Notes: generated from the letters alone by a model not told the origin. Positions 52,649 through 61,781 are shown, counted from the first letter of the stretch. The stretch: DNA of 64,000 bases from an uncultured Clostridia bacterium (GCA_934168305.1 CAKPNF010000002.1:107324-171323); one strand, 5' to 3'. Numbers and translations: made by a program.

Positions 52649-52679
52649 ACTTTAGAATTTTATAATTCTAGAGTTTTTA
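52649..52679 (+). terminator. Terminator after the SleB-type gene
   Basis: AAACTTTAGAATT and AATTCTAGAGTTTTT form a stem with a four-base loop and a T run, directly before the fold-back element. Confidence 0.75.
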
Positions 52680-52681
52680 TT

Positions 52682-53154
52682 AGTTACAATTCACAGCCTC
52701 AGAAAATTTTTGTGTATAAGTTGCCGTCTTAAGGGTTGTATATATTGGATATTGTATCCGTTTGATTGAAGTAAAAAATAGAAAATCTTAAATAAAAAAC
52801 TGAGAAATGCTCACGGGAAAAATGTATATATGTATATGATTTGAAACATTTTCTCGGTTCAATACACAACATAAGAATTTCTAAAATAAATTTATGGCAC
52901 CCTTCCACTTAGTCCTCGCTTCGCTCGACGTGAACTCTTTCCATAAATTTATTTGAGAAATTCTAATATTGCTCCAATCACATTCGAAAAGTTTAAAATC
53001 GTATACATATATACATTTTAAGCCTGAGAGAGGCTCCGTTTTTTATTTTAGATTTTCTTTTTGAACGTAATGAACAGGATACAATATCCAATATATACAA
53101 CCCTTAAGACGGCAACTTATACACAAAAATTTTCTGAGGCTGTGAATTGTAACT
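52682..53154. mobile_element. 473-base fold-back (MITE-like) element with perfect 78-base arms
   Basis: The left arm 52682-52759 and right arm 53077-53154 are exact reverse complements over 78 bases. The interior continues to pair imperfectly almost to the centre: GAAAATCTTAAATAAAAAAC with GTTTTTTATTTTAGATTTTC, AAATGTATATATGTATA with TATACATATATACATTT, and AGAATTTCTAAAATAAATTT with AAATTTATTTGAGAAATTCT. The centre has a CG-rich stretch, CCTCGCTTCGCTCGACG. The 6-base direct repeat TTTATT flanks both ends (52676-52681 and 53155-53160), like a target duplication. There is no ORF. It fits a non-autonomous element or a very large structured RNA. It fills the 611-base gap before the HD gene. Confidence 0.75.
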
Positions 53155-53247
53155 TTTATTATATATAAAAATTAAAAATTCATAAAAAATGGTTGATATT
53201 TTTAATAAATTAATATAAAATCTAAAAAGGAAAAAAGGAGGAAACGA

Positions 53248-53907
53248 ATGATAACTTTAAAAGACGTTAAGGAAAATCCAGAAGTGGATGCACTAATAAG
53301 AGGTGCACAGAAACAGCTAAATGCACTAGGTTATACGGAACACGGACACAGACATATATCAATAGTATCAAAAAGAGCAGGAGATATACTAGAAAAATTA
53401 GGATATCCAGAAAGAACAGTTGAATTAACAAGAATAGCTGGATACATGCATGACATAGGAAACTGTGTAAACAGAGTAGATCACGCACATAGTGGAGCAA
53501 TACTAGCATATAACATTTTAAAAGACATGGGAATGCCAGTTGAAGAAAGAACAGAAATAATGATGGCAATAGGAAATCATGATGAAAATACAGGAAATGC
53601 AATAAGTGATATATCGGCAGCTATAATATTAGCAGATAAATCAGATGTGCATAGAGATAGAGTTGTAAATAAAAATTTGTCAACATTTGATATACATGAT
53701 AGAGTAAATTATGCAGTAACGAATGCAAATTTGGACTTAGATGAAAAAGAAAGAAAAATAATTCTAGATTTAACAATTGACACAAAAATATGTCCAGTAT
53801 TAGATTATTTTGAAATATTTATGGACAGAACAATGATGAGCAAATATGCTGCTAAATTTTTAAAAATATGGTTTGAATTAATAATAAATGATACAAAACT
53901 ACTATAG
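53248..53907 (+). CDS. HD-domain phosphohydrolase
   Basis: A 219-residue metal-dependent phosphohydrolase. HD residues: His in HGHRHISIVSKRAGDIL, HD in GYMHDIGN, further ligands in HAHSGAILAYNIL, AIGNHDENTG and ILADKSDVHRDRV. The substrate may be a nucleotide or dinucleotide; the family is too broad to say. GGAGG precedes ATG 53248. It is 15 bases ahead of the SecD-like gene and may be co-transcribed with it. Confidence 0.9.
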   Translation: MITLKDVKENPEVDALIRGAQKQLNALGYTEHGHRHISIVSKRAGDILEKLGYPERTVELTRIAGYMHDIGNCVNRVDHAHSGAILAYNILKDMGMPVEERTEIMMAIGNHDENTGNAISDISAAIILADKSDVHRDRVVNKNLSTFDIHDRVNYAVTNANLDLDEKERKIILDLTIDTKICPVLDYFEIFMDRTMMSKYAAKFLKIWFELIINDTKLL

Positions 53908-53922
53908 TATGGAGGAAATAAA

Positions 53923-55293
53923 ATGAAAGAACAAAATAAAAAAGCGAATAACAAAAATATTAAAAATACAATAAAAATATTAACAATTATTTTACTAATT
54001 ATATTAGTATCAATGATAGGATTTTTTGGTATATATAAACAAAATAAAAACCAAATGAGTAATATAATTAAAGATTATTCTTATGCTATGAATCTAAAAG
54101 GAGCTAGAACTATAAAACTAAAAGTAAATACAGAAGTTAGTGATGAATCAAAGAATGAAGAAAATTACAATAAATCTAAAGAAATTATAGAAAAAAGATT
54201 AAAATCATTAAAAGTACAAGAATATAATATTAATTTGAATACAAAAACAGGAGAAATTATAGTAGAAATACCAGAAGATTCAAATACAGATACAATAGTT
54301 TCAAATTTAAACACAATTGGAAAATTTGAAATTATAGACAGTAATACAAAAGAAGTATTATTAGACAATAGTAATATAAAATCATCTAATGTATTATACA
54401 ATAATGCAACATCTGGAACAACTGTATATTTAGAGATAGAGTTTGACAAAGATGGAAAAAATAAATTAGAAGAAATCAGTAAAACATATGTGGATTCAGA
54501 AGAAAATAACACAACTTCAGAAGAAAACAATGCAACTTCAGAAGAAAATACAGCTGAAGAGACAAAAACTGAAGACTCAACTAAAAAACAAATTACAATG
54601 AAAATAGATGATGAAGAAATAATGACAACGAGCTTTGATGAACCAATAACAACAGGAAAAATGCAATTATCAATAGGAAAAGCAACAACAGACTCTAATA
54701 CATTAAAAGGCTATATATCTCAAGCTCAAAATATTGCAACAGTATTAGATAATGGTAACTTACCAGTAGAATATGATATAGAAAAAAATCAATATATATT
54801 ATCAGATATAACAGAACAACAAGTATTATATGTAGTTATTACTATAGCAATAATTGCAGTTATTGGTATAATCTTTTTAATAATAAAACATAAAGTAAAC
54901 GGATTATTAGCTGGAATTTCATATATAGGTTTAACAGCCTTATATTTATTATTAATAAGATATACAAATGTAATTATATCAATCGAATCAATATTTGGAA
55001 TAACAATAGTAATGATATTAAATTATATATTTATATTTAAACTATTAGAAAATATAGAAAAAATCAGTAAAGAAAAAGCTGAAAATATAGTAAATAAAGC
55101 TATAATAGAAACATACAAAAGATTCTTTAGTAGAGTAATACCAATATGCATAATAGCAATAGTATTTTGTTTTGTAAAATGGATACCTATGAGTAGTTTT
55201 GGAATGATATTATTCTGGGGATTAGTAATTATTGCGATTTATAACATACTAATAACAAGAAATATATTATATATAAAAGAAAAAAATAAATAA
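53923..55293 (+). CDS. secD: Divergent SecD-like protein translocase subunit
   Basis: A 456-residue membrane protein. An N-terminal helix is followed by the first periplasmic-type domain with SecD-like strands (NLKGARTIKLKVNTEVSDES, then IIEKRLKSLKVQEYNINLN and TGEIIVEIPEDSNTDTIVSN), matching the EIIRRRVDxLG and VELPG parts of SecD only loosely. A Ser/Glu/Asn-rich low-complexity stretch (about 185-215) interrupts it. After GYISQAQNIATVLDNGNLPV come five membrane helices. It and the next gene make up a SecDF pair, which drives late steps of protein export. The motifs are weaker than usual. Confidence 0.8.
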   Translation: MKEQNKKANNKNIKNTIKILTIILLIILVSMIGFFGIYKQNKNQMSNIIKDYSYAMNLKGARTIKLKVNTEVSDESKNEENYNKSKEIIEKRLKSLKVQEYNINLNTKTGEIIVEIPEDSNTDTIVSNLNTIGKFEIIDSNTKEVLLDNSNIKSSNVLYNNATSGTTVYLEIEFDKDGKNKLEEISKTYVDSEENNTTSEENNATSEENTAEETKTEDSTKKQITMKIDDEEIMTTSFDEPITTGKMQLSIGKATTDSNTLKGYISQAQNIATVLDNGNLPVEYDIEKNQYILSDITEQQVLYVVITIAIIAVIGIIFLIIKHKVNGLLAGISYIGLTALYLLLIRYTNVIISIESIFGITIVMILNYIFIFKLLENIEKISKEKAENIVNKAIIETYKRFFSRVIPICIIAIVFCFVKWIPMSSFGMILFWGLVIIAIYNILITRNILYIKEKNK

Positions 55294-55325
55294 AGAGTGA
55301 CTTAAGTAAAAAGGAGGTATTAAAT

Positions 55326-55979
55326 ATGAAACAAAAAAGTACGAAAATTTTAGCAATATTAATAGCTATTATATTAATTTTGGGAACAATAATGATATTT
55401 ACAAAAGGTTTAGCATTTGAACTAAAATATCAAGATAGTAAAAAAATAGAAATAAATTTAGGAAAAAAATTTAATGAAAAAGAAATAAAAGAAATAACAA
55501 AAGAAGTTTTTGAAAATCAACCAGTAATGATACAAGCAATAGAAGTATATAAAGATGCAATAAGTATTACAACAACAGAAATTACAGAAGAACAAAAAAC
55601 AGAAATAGTAACAAAAATAAATGAAAAATATGGAGTAGAATTAAAAGCAGAAGATATAACGATTGAGGAAATAGCACATACAAGAGGAAGGGATATTATA
55701 AAACCATATATACAACCATTTGTAATATCAACTATAATAATATTAGTTTATTTAATTATAAGATATAATAAATTAAATCTACTTGAAGTTTTAACACAAT
55801 CAATAGGAATAATTGTTTTAACACAATTTGTTTTATTGAGTATCATAGCAATTACTAGAATGTCTATAGGAACACTTACAATGCCTGTAGTATTAATAGT
55901 TTATACATTTTCAACATATATTTGTACAACAAAATTTGATAAAGATTTAGAAAAAATTGCTGTAAAAAAAGAAGAATAA
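55326..55979 (+). CDS. secF: Divergent, short SecF-like protein
   Basis: A 217-residue membrane protein, shorter than typical SecF (about 300). One N-terminal helix (ILAILIAIILILGTIMIF), a small extracytoplasmic domain beginning GLAFELKYQDSKKIEINLG (SecF usually has GIDFxGG here), and three or four C-terminal helices. The normal domain-closing helices appear to be lost. It is identified mostly by its place directly after the SecD-like gene and by the D1-type topology. A terminator follows. Confidence 0.68.
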   Translation: MKQKSTKILAILIAIILILGTIMIFTKGLAFELKYQDSKKIEINLGKKFNEKEIKEITKEVFENQPVMIQAIEVYKDAISITTTEITEEQKTEIVTKINEKYGVELKAEDITIEEIAHTRGRDIIKPYIQPFVISTIIILVYLIIRYNKLNLLEVLTQSIGIIVLTQFVLLSIIAITRMSIGTLTMPVVLIVYTFSTYICTTKFDKDLEKIAVKKEE

Positions 55980-55982
55980 ACT

Positions 55983-56015
55983 TAAAAAGGAAATATAATT
56001 AATATTTCCTTTTTA
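55983..56015 (+). terminator. Terminator after secF
   Basis: AAAAAGGAAATAT and ATATTTCCTTTTT form a stem with a short loop and T run. Confidence 0.8.
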
Positions 56016-56020
56016 TTTTT

Positions 56021-56079
56021 TGTTACAGTTCAGTAAAGAATGGTTATGTTGTTGAAGCTTTGGTTACTGAACTGTAACA
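56021..56079. repeat. TGTTACAGTTCAGTAA inverted repeat
   Basis: TGTTACAGTTCAGTAA (56021-56036) and TTACTGAACTGTAACA (56064-56079) are exact complements, 16 bases each, with a 27-base loop. A related fragment (GTCACAGTTCAAAAGGACG) lies at 19885-19905. Confidence 0.85.
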
Positions 56080-56209
56080 TTTTTTTATAATAAATTGTAA
56101 AATTTTTGTAAAATTCCTTGATATTTTTTAGAAGTTATTGTATGATATAAAAGTATAGAAAACGTAAAAAAATAAGGAGTTATGAGAATAAAAGGAAGGA
56201 GCTAAAATA

Positions 56210-56617
56210 ATGAAAAAAACAATAATAATTTTTACAATATTAATAATTATATTAGGAATATTTTCATTTACAAATAAAGTATATTCAACAGACAAAGCAA
56301 TAGATGAAACAACAGAAAGTAAATTAGTAGAAATAAAGGAAACTCAAACAAAATCACTTCAGGATTATAAAGACAAATATGGATCAGATGCATATGGATT
56401 AGTTGCATATATTTTAAATATAGTTAGAATATACAGTATACCATTTTGCTTTTTAGGAATAGCAATAGGAGCTATACATCAATACATAATTGGTATAAGA
56501 AAATTAGATACATTAGAAAAAGGAATGGGATTAATTGTAACATTTGTTACAATATTAATAATATGCCAAATTTTACCATTAGCATTTGCAATGTTCGTGA
56601 AATTTGGAAGGGGGTAA
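56210..56617 (+). CDS. Small exported membrane protein with VirB2-like topology
   Basis: A 135-residue protein with a signal peptide (IIIFTILIIILGIFSFTNKV), a charged stretch, then two membrane helices separated by a short basic loop (IYSIPFCFLGIAIGAIHQYI, GLIVTFVTILIICQILPLAF). This is the layout of TrbC/VirB2 pilins, but no other type IV secretion gene is visible. It is three bases ahead of the next gene and so is co-translated with the CpaE-like protein. AAGGAG precedes ATG 56210. Confidence 0.7.
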   Translation: MKKTIIIFTILIIILGIFSFTNKVYSTDKAIDETTESKLVEIKETQTKSLQDYKDKYGSDAYGLVAYILNIVRIYSIPFCFLGIAIGAIHQYIIGIRKLDTLEKGMGLIVTFVTILIICQILPLAFAMFVKFGRG

Positions 56618-56620
56618 CTA

Positions 56621-58918
56621 ATGAAAGTTTTATTTGCTGTAAGTAATGAGGAAATATCAGAAACAATAGTAAAAAGATATCAAAAAGATTATAAAGAAAT
56701 AATTTCATATAAAAATGTTTATTACTTCAATGCAATATTAAAAGAATTACAAAAAGATAAAAACTATGATAGAATAGTAATAAGTGAGGATTTACAAGCT
56801 TTTACAAATACACAATATGATCAAATCGATAAATTTATATTTGATAAATTAGATAGTATTAGTGATGAAGCTTCAAATCTAAAAGGAGAAGATATTCCAA
56901 TAATTTTAATTTGCTCAGATAGAAGAGAAAAAAGCGAAGAGATGATAGTTAAATTATTTGGAATAGGAATTTATAATGCATTACTTGGAAATGATAGAAG
57001 TGTAGATAATGTATGTAAATTATTAAATAAGCCTAGATCAAAGAAAGAAGCAAAAACATATTATAAAATAGACTCAGATGACGTATCATATCAATCTGAA
57101 AATGAAAATGATGTAAGTGAAGTAGAAATACAAAATATTTTAGCTCATTATAAAAGAATTGGAAAAGATGAAAAAAAATATGTAGAAAGTTTTGATAATA
57201 TAGCATCACAATATAATGATACACAATTAAGAATAATAACAAAGTTCTTACCATTAAATGTAAGAGCTGTGCTTGAAGAAAAATCACCAAAATACCAACA
57301 AATAATATCATTTAATAGCAAAGTATCAGACAGTTTAAGAGCACAAAATGTTAAAAAAGAACCAGTACAACAAGGAACTAGTGGAAAATTACTAAATACA
57401 GGTAATAGAGAAAAAATACTTTCAAAACCAGTAGTTATACCATCATCAGTTAATATGAACGGTGTAAAGAAAATGGCTAGAACAAAAAATGAAATTAAAC
57501 CAATTGAACCAATAAAAGAAGAAAAAGTTGTAACTGAAGTAAGAAAAATTGGACCTATGTTCGAAAATAAAGAAAAAGACGAATTAGAAACAATATTAGA
57601 AAATCAAAAACAAGAACCTGCAATAGAACAAGCAGTTGAAGAAGAACCAAAAAGAAGAAGAGGAAGACCAAGAAAAAATCCTATTCCAGACCAAAATACA
57701 GTTGAAACTCCAAAAAGAGGAAGAGGAAGACCAAGAAAAAATCCTGTTTCAGAAGGACAAGAAGAAATGGTTCTACCAGAAATAAAAGAAGAAGAAAATA
57801 ATGTTTTACCAGGATTTGAGGAAGAACCAAAAAAAGAAGTTTTATTACCAGGATTTGAACAAGAACAAGAAGAGAAAACAATATTACCAGGATTTAATGA
57901 TACACAAGAGGAAGAAACAATATTACCTGGATTTAACGAAACACAAGAAGATGATACGATATTACCAGGATTTGAATCAAAAAATGATTTTGGATATCAA
58001 AAAGAGACAAGCATACAAAATACAAATCAATCATATGAAGATGTTGATATATCAAATTTATTAACATCAGATAAAAAAGTAGCTTGCTTTATAGGAACAA
58101 GTAAAAATGGAACATCATTTATAGTAAACAATTTAGCAGAAATAACATCTTCAATGGGTATAGACACAGCAATATTGGATACAACAAAAAACAGAAATTC
58201 ATATTATATCTATACAAAAAATGAAGAGAATTTAAGAAAAACTGCAATGCAGAGTATAAATAGTTTGTTACAAGGTGTAGCAAATGGAATACAAGTAAAT
58301 AAAAAATTAACAGTATATACATCATTACCAGAAGAAACAGAAGGAATAGAAAATGCAGGAGCAATATTACAAACATTATTAAACAAACATTCATTAGTTT
58401 TAATAGATTGTGATTTTGAAACACCATTAGATTATTTTTATAAAACACAAGAAATTTATTTAGTGCAATCCTTTGATGTTCTTACTATACAACCATTAAC
58501 AGCATTCTTAAGAGAACTAAAATCAAAAAATATATTAAATGAAAATAAATTAAGAATTATATTAAATAAAGCTGTTAGAATTAGAGGAATAAATGATAAG
58601 GCAATTATAGGAGGAATGGCGTATTACAATGACCCAGCAATGTCATTTATGACAGAGTTATTTGACAAAAATACAATCAGATATATAGCAGTTCCATTTA
58701 ATGAAGAAGTATATGCTAAATATTTGGAAAACATAATTAATTGTGAAATTTCAATTAAAGGATATCCGAAAAACATTGTACAAATATTAAATGAATTATC
58801 AAATATGGTATATCCGTTAGTATCTGGAAAATCAACATATGTACCACCAAAAGTAGAAACAAATGGATTTACACCAAGTATGAATTCAACACTTAATCAA
58901 ATGAAAAATAGATATTAA
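56621..58918 (+). CDS. CpaE/MinD-like protein with degenerate P-loop, AT-hooks and LPGF repeats
   Basis: A 765-residue protein. Residues 1-130 look like a receiver-type domain as in CpaE (MKVLFAVSNEEISETIV, DRIVISEDLQAF, IPIILICSDRREKSEEMIV). A linker follows with two AT-hook motifs (RRRGRPRKNP, RGRGRPRKNP, near residues 345-370) and five repeats of the form LPGFE/LPGFN (about 395-450). The C-terminal domain (about 485-740) has the order of MinD/ParA ATPases, but the Walker A is GTSKNGTSF, without the GKGGVGKT lysines, so ATP hydrolysis is doubtful. LVLIDCDFETPLDYFYKTQE stands in for the Walker B region. CpaE homologues localise pilus machinery. Confidence 0.7.
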   Translation: MKVLFAVSNEEISETIVKRYQKDYKEIISYKNVYYFNAILKELQKDKNYDRIVISEDLQAFTNTQYDQIDKFIFDKLDSISDEASNLKGEDIPIILICSDRREKSEEMIVKLFGIGIYNALLGNDRSVDNVCKLLNKPRSKKEAKTYYKIDSDDVSYQSENENDVSEVEIQNILAHYKRIGKDEKKYVESFDNIASQYNDTQLRIITKFLPLNVRAVLEEKSPKYQQIISFNSKVSDSLRAQNVKKEPVQQGTSGKLLNTGNREKILSKPVVIPSSVNMNGVKKMARTKNEIKPIEPIKEEKVVTEVRKIGPMFENKEKDELETILENQKQEPAIEQAVEEEPKRRRGRPRKNPIPDQNTVETPKRGRGRPRKNPVSEGQEEMVLPEIKEEENNVLPGFEEEPKKEVLLPGFEQEQEEKTILPGFNDTQEEETILPGFNETQEDDTILPGFESKNDFGYQKETSIQNTNQSYEDVDISNLLTSDKKVACFIGTSKNGTSFIVNNLAEITSSMGIDTAILDTTKNRNSYYIYTKNEENLRKTAMQSINSLLQGVANGIQVNKKLTVYTSLPEETEGIENAGAILQTLLNKHSLVLIDCDFETPLDYFYKTQEIYLVQSFDVLTIQPLTAFLRELKSKNILNENKLRIILNKAVRIRGINDKAIIGGMAYYNDPAMSFMTELFDKNTIRYIAVPFNEEVYAKYLENIINCEISIKGYPKNIVQILNELSNMVYPLVSGKSTYVPPKVETNGFTPSMNSTLNQMKNRY

Positions 58919-58941
58919 AAATAACATTAGGGGGGAGAATA

Positions 58942-60021
58942 GTGCTAATAGTAATAGTTATAATATTAATAATGGCAGTTTTAGGACTAATAATATACAA
59001 TCTTAGTATACACAAAAAAATACAAACATATAAAAATATCAATCAAAAAATAAACAATTTATCTGTAGTACAAGACTTTATGAGTACAATAGGAGAAACA
59101 TCTACTGTAGATGATAAAATAAAAAGAATAAATGAAATATTAATAGAAAAATATGAAATTAAGTATTCTACAATAGTTGTTTTTAATGGAGCAGAATATG
59201 AAATAAAAGCATCAAATGTAGATGAAAGACATTGGAATGCACTAAAATCTCTTCAAGATGTAGATATGTTTAAAGATAGTATAGCACAAGCAACCCCTAA
59301 ATATGTTACTGTAAACAATGACCAAGAAAGATTACCATATCAACAAATGGAATTTGGAAGAGCAAAATCTGCAATATTTTTCCCATTATATATAGACAAT
59401 GTATATATAGGATATTGGATAATAGAAAGTGGAACAGCACATGATTTTGACAATGTTGACACAACTGTATTAGAAGTTATAAAAGATAATATAGTTTCTG
59501 TTTTAAAAACAGTAGTACATCAAAAAACGCTTGAATCTATAGTAAGAAAAGACTTATATTCAGGACTATATTCAGAAGAATACTTATACGGAGAAGGAAG
59601 AAAAGTTATAGATCAATACACAACATCAACAATATGTATGTTTAAAATAACAAACCTAGAAGAAATAAACCATAAGTGTTCAAGAGAATTAGGAAATGAA
59701 GTAATAGAAGAAATAACTAGTTACATCAAACAAAATATATCAGAACAATATGTATTTGTAAGATATATGGGACCAAAATTTGTTATTGCATTTTCAGGAG
59801 TTGAAATAAATGGTGTTGCTGAATACATAAACGATTTAAAAGAAAAAATAGAAAATACAGAAATTGTTTCAAAGGACAATGAAAAAATGAAAGCATATCC
59901 AAGATTAAACTTTACAATATCAACATATTATAAAGGTACAGGATTAGAAGAAATACTAAAAAAACAAGAAGAATACTTAGACAATGCAGACATAAATGAA
60001 AGTGACATTACAAATATATAA
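58942..60021 (+). CDS. Membrane GAF protein with degenerate GGDEF domain
   Basis: A 359-residue protein. One N-terminal membrane helix (IVIVIILIMAVLGLIIYNL), a coiled region, a GAF domain (about 60-190, YSTIVVFNGAEYEIKASN to YIGYWIIESG), then a GGDEF-type fold starting DLYSGLYSEEYLYGEGRKVI. The signature is RYMGPKFVIAF where RYGGDEFVILL is expected, so cyclic-di-GMP synthesis is unlikely and it may instead bind a nucleotide or a partner. The start is GTG 58942 after GGGGGGAG. It is co-directional with the CpaE-like gene (23-base gap). Confidence 0.8.
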   Translation: MLIVIVIILIMAVLGLIIYNLSIHKKIQTYKNINQKINNLSVVQDFMSTIGETSTVDDKIKRINEILIEKYEIKYSTIVVFNGAEYEIKASNVDERHWNALKSLQDVDMFKDSIAQATPKYVTVNNDQERLPYQQMEFGRAKSAIFFPLYIDNVYIGYWIIESGTAHDFDNVDTTVLEVIKDNIVSVLKTVVHQKTLESIVRKDLYSGLYSEEYLYGEGRKVIDQYTTSTICMFKITNLEEINHKCSRELGNEVIEEITSYIKQNISEQYVFVRYMGPKFVIAFSGVEINGVAEYINDLKEKIENTEIVSKDNEKMKAYPRLNFTISTYYKGTGLEEILKKQEEYLDNADINESDITNI

Positions 60022-60038
60022 AAAAGGAGGTATGAGTA

Positions 60039-60299
60039 ATGGATTTTGACAAAACAATGAGCTTTCAAGTTGAAAGAGAAGAAAACACAAAAGCAAAAGA
60101 AATATTAAAAGATGTATATGAATCTTTAACAGAAAAAGGATATAATCCTATAAACCAAATAGTAGGATATATATTATCAGGAGACCCTACATATATAACA
60201 AGTTACAATGATGCAAGAAATAAAATAAGAACAATAGAGAGAGATGAACTACTAGAAAAGATGGTAAAAAGTTATATAGGGCTAGACTTAGAGGATTAA
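60039..60299 (+). CDS. ireB: IreB family regulatory phosphoprotein
   Basis: An 86-residue protein matching IreB (YrzL): an N-terminal threonine stretch (DKTMSFQVE) and the core DVYESLTEKGYNPINQIVGY, then SGDPTYITSYNDARN. In Enterococcus IreB is phosphorylated by the PASTA kinase IreK and affects cephalosporin resistance. It lies two bases before ruvX, the common Firmicutes order. Confidence 0.95.
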   Translation: MDFDKTMSFQVEREENTKAKEILKDVYESLTEKGYNPINQIVGYILSGDPTYITSYNDARNKIRTIERDELLEKMVKSYIGLDLED

Positions 60300-60301
60300 T
60301 T

Positions 60302-60718
60302 ATGAGAAAATTAGGAATTGATTATGGGGATGCACGTGTAGGAATAGCAATTACAGACCCGCTAAATTTTACTGCTCAAGGACTTGAAACAATAAAGAGA
60401 AATGGTTCTGACAAAATAGTATTAAAAAGGTTAGATGAAATATTATCTGAATACGAAGTAGATACAATAGTTGTTGGAATGCCATTAAATCTTAAAGGAG
60501 AAAAAACAGTAAGAGCGGAAGTTACAGAACAATTTATACACAAATTAAAATGTAAATATAATAAAATTTTAATTGAAACAGTAGATGAAAGATTAACAAC
60601 AGTAGCAGCACATAAAACTATGAATTTTCTGGATATTAATAAGAATAAAAAACGTGATATTGTAGATACTATATCTGCAGTATATATTTTAGAAACTTAT
60701 ATTAATAAAAATAAATAA
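60302..60718 (+). CDS. ruvX: Putative pre-16S rRNA nuclease / Holliday junction resolvase YqgF
   Basis: A 138-residue RNase H-fold nuclease. It starts LGIDYGDARVGIAITDPL with the catalytic Asp, has TIVVGMPLNLKGEKT, the acidic site VDERLTT and the closing KRDIVDTISAVYILETYI with its Asp. It matures the 5' end of 16S rRNA in E. coli. The place directly after ireB and before a DUF1292 gene is typical. Confidence 0.95.
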   Translation: MRKLGIDYGDARVGIAITDPLNFTAQGLETIKRNGSDKIVLKRLDEILSEYEVDTIVVGMPLNLKGEKTVRAEVTEQFIHKLKCKYNKILIETVDERLTTVAAHKTMNFLDINKNKKRDIVDTISAVYILETYINKNK

Positions 60719-60853
60719 TAAAAAAATGTTGCAAAAAATTACAAAATACGGTATCATAATTATGATATTTAATTTAATTAAATATAAAAATTAATTCATA
60801 AAACAAAAAGTTAATTTGATTTTATGATAAAGTTGAAGGGAGAAATTTAAATT

Positions 60854-61162
60854 ATGGATGAAAATTATGAAGGACAAGAACTAGATAACATAGTAATATT
60901 AAATGATGAAGATGGAAACGAAGTAAAATTCGAATTCCTAGATTTAGTAGAACTAGATGATGAAGAATATGTTGTATTATTACCAGTAACAGATGAAGGA
61001 GAAGAAGACGAAGGAGAAGTAGTAATACTAAAAATAGAAGATAATGATGATGAAGAATCAGAAGAAGAATCATATGTAAGTGTAGAAGATGAAGATACAT
61101 TAAATAAAGTATTTGAAATATTTAAAGAAAAATTCAAAGACGATTTTGATTTTGTTGACTAA
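60854..61162 (+). CDS. DUF1292 family acidic protein
   Basis: A 102-residue, very acidic protein (Asp/Glu over one third). The pattern IVILNDEDGNEVKFEFLDLV, LDDEEYVVLLPVTD, EGEVVILKIED and the closing TLNKVFEIFKEKF is that of DUF1292 (YrzB family). The function is unknown, but it stays linked with ireB and ruvX across Firmicutes. GAAGGGAG precedes the ATG; a strong terminator follows. Confidence 0.93.
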   Translation: MDENYEGQELDNIVILNDEDGNEVKFEFLDLVELDDEEYVVLLPVTDEGEEDEGEVVILKIEDNDDEESEEESYVSVEDEDTLNKVFEIFKEKFKDDFDFVD

Positions 61163-61182
61163 TTAAAAATAAAAGTGGAGTT

Positions 61183-61209
61183 AGGGGGGTGTCAAAAGAG
61201 ACACCCCTT
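61183..61209 (+). terminator. Terminator after the DUF1292 gene
   Basis: GGGGGGTGTC and GACACCCCTTTTT with a short loop, one of the most GC-rich hairpins in the window. Confidence 0.9.
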
Positions 61210-61276
61210 TTTAACAGAAATTAAATTTAAATAAAATAATGAAGTAATATTTTTAGATAAAACGAAGGAGGAAGAT

Positions 61277-61756
61277 ATGAAAAAATTTTCAACATATTTA
61301 TTAGTAATGTTTATGATAGTATTCTGGATAGTAAGAATAATAGTTACAATGATGTCACAAATGGGAAAAGATTTTATGGGAATGGTACCAATGAATGAAA
61401 CATTTGAAATTGCAATATTATTTGCAACTTTATTATGTTTGGTACTAATAGTAAAAAGAAAATTAGTAGGAAGTTTGTTATACCTTACATTGCACGCAAT
61501 CTATTTTGGAGGGGATATAACAAATAAATTAAATATAATATCAAACAATGAAACATTAACTTTAGCACAAAATACCCAATTAATGTTTTCTATATTAGGA
61601 ATAATTTTACCATTGGCTGTTTTAATAGATTTATTATTAGATAAGAATAGAAAGAAAAATCCTACAGATAAAAAAACAGATTGGTTTTATAAAAACAAAG
61701 AGTTTGATAGAAAATTAGATGATAGAGCTGACAAAAATAATTATAGAACAATGTAA
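61277..61756 (+). CDS. Four-helix membrane protein of unknown function
   Basis: A 159-residue protein with about four membrane helices (YLLVMFMIVFWIVRIIVTMM, IAILFATLLCLVLIV, LVGSLLYLTLHAIYF, LMFSILGIILPLAVLIDLLL) and a charged cytoplasmic tail of about 30 residues. AAGGAGGAAG precedes ATG 61277. I do not recognise a family. It is a lone gene. Confidence 0.75.
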   Translation: MKKFSTYLLVMFMIVFWIVRIIVTMMSQMGKDFMGMVPMNETFEIAILFATLLCLVLIVKRKLVGSLLYLTLHAIYFGGDITNKLNIISNNETLTLAQNTQLMFSILGIILPLAVLIDLLLDKNRKKNPTDKKTDWFYKNKEFDRKLDDRADKNNYRTM

Positions 61757-61781
61757 AAAAATATAAAGAAAGAATATAATA

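Noticed and set aside
52800..53060. Hidden coding gene in the middle of the fold-back element
   Set aside because: All frames are broken within short distances; pairing explains the sequence better.
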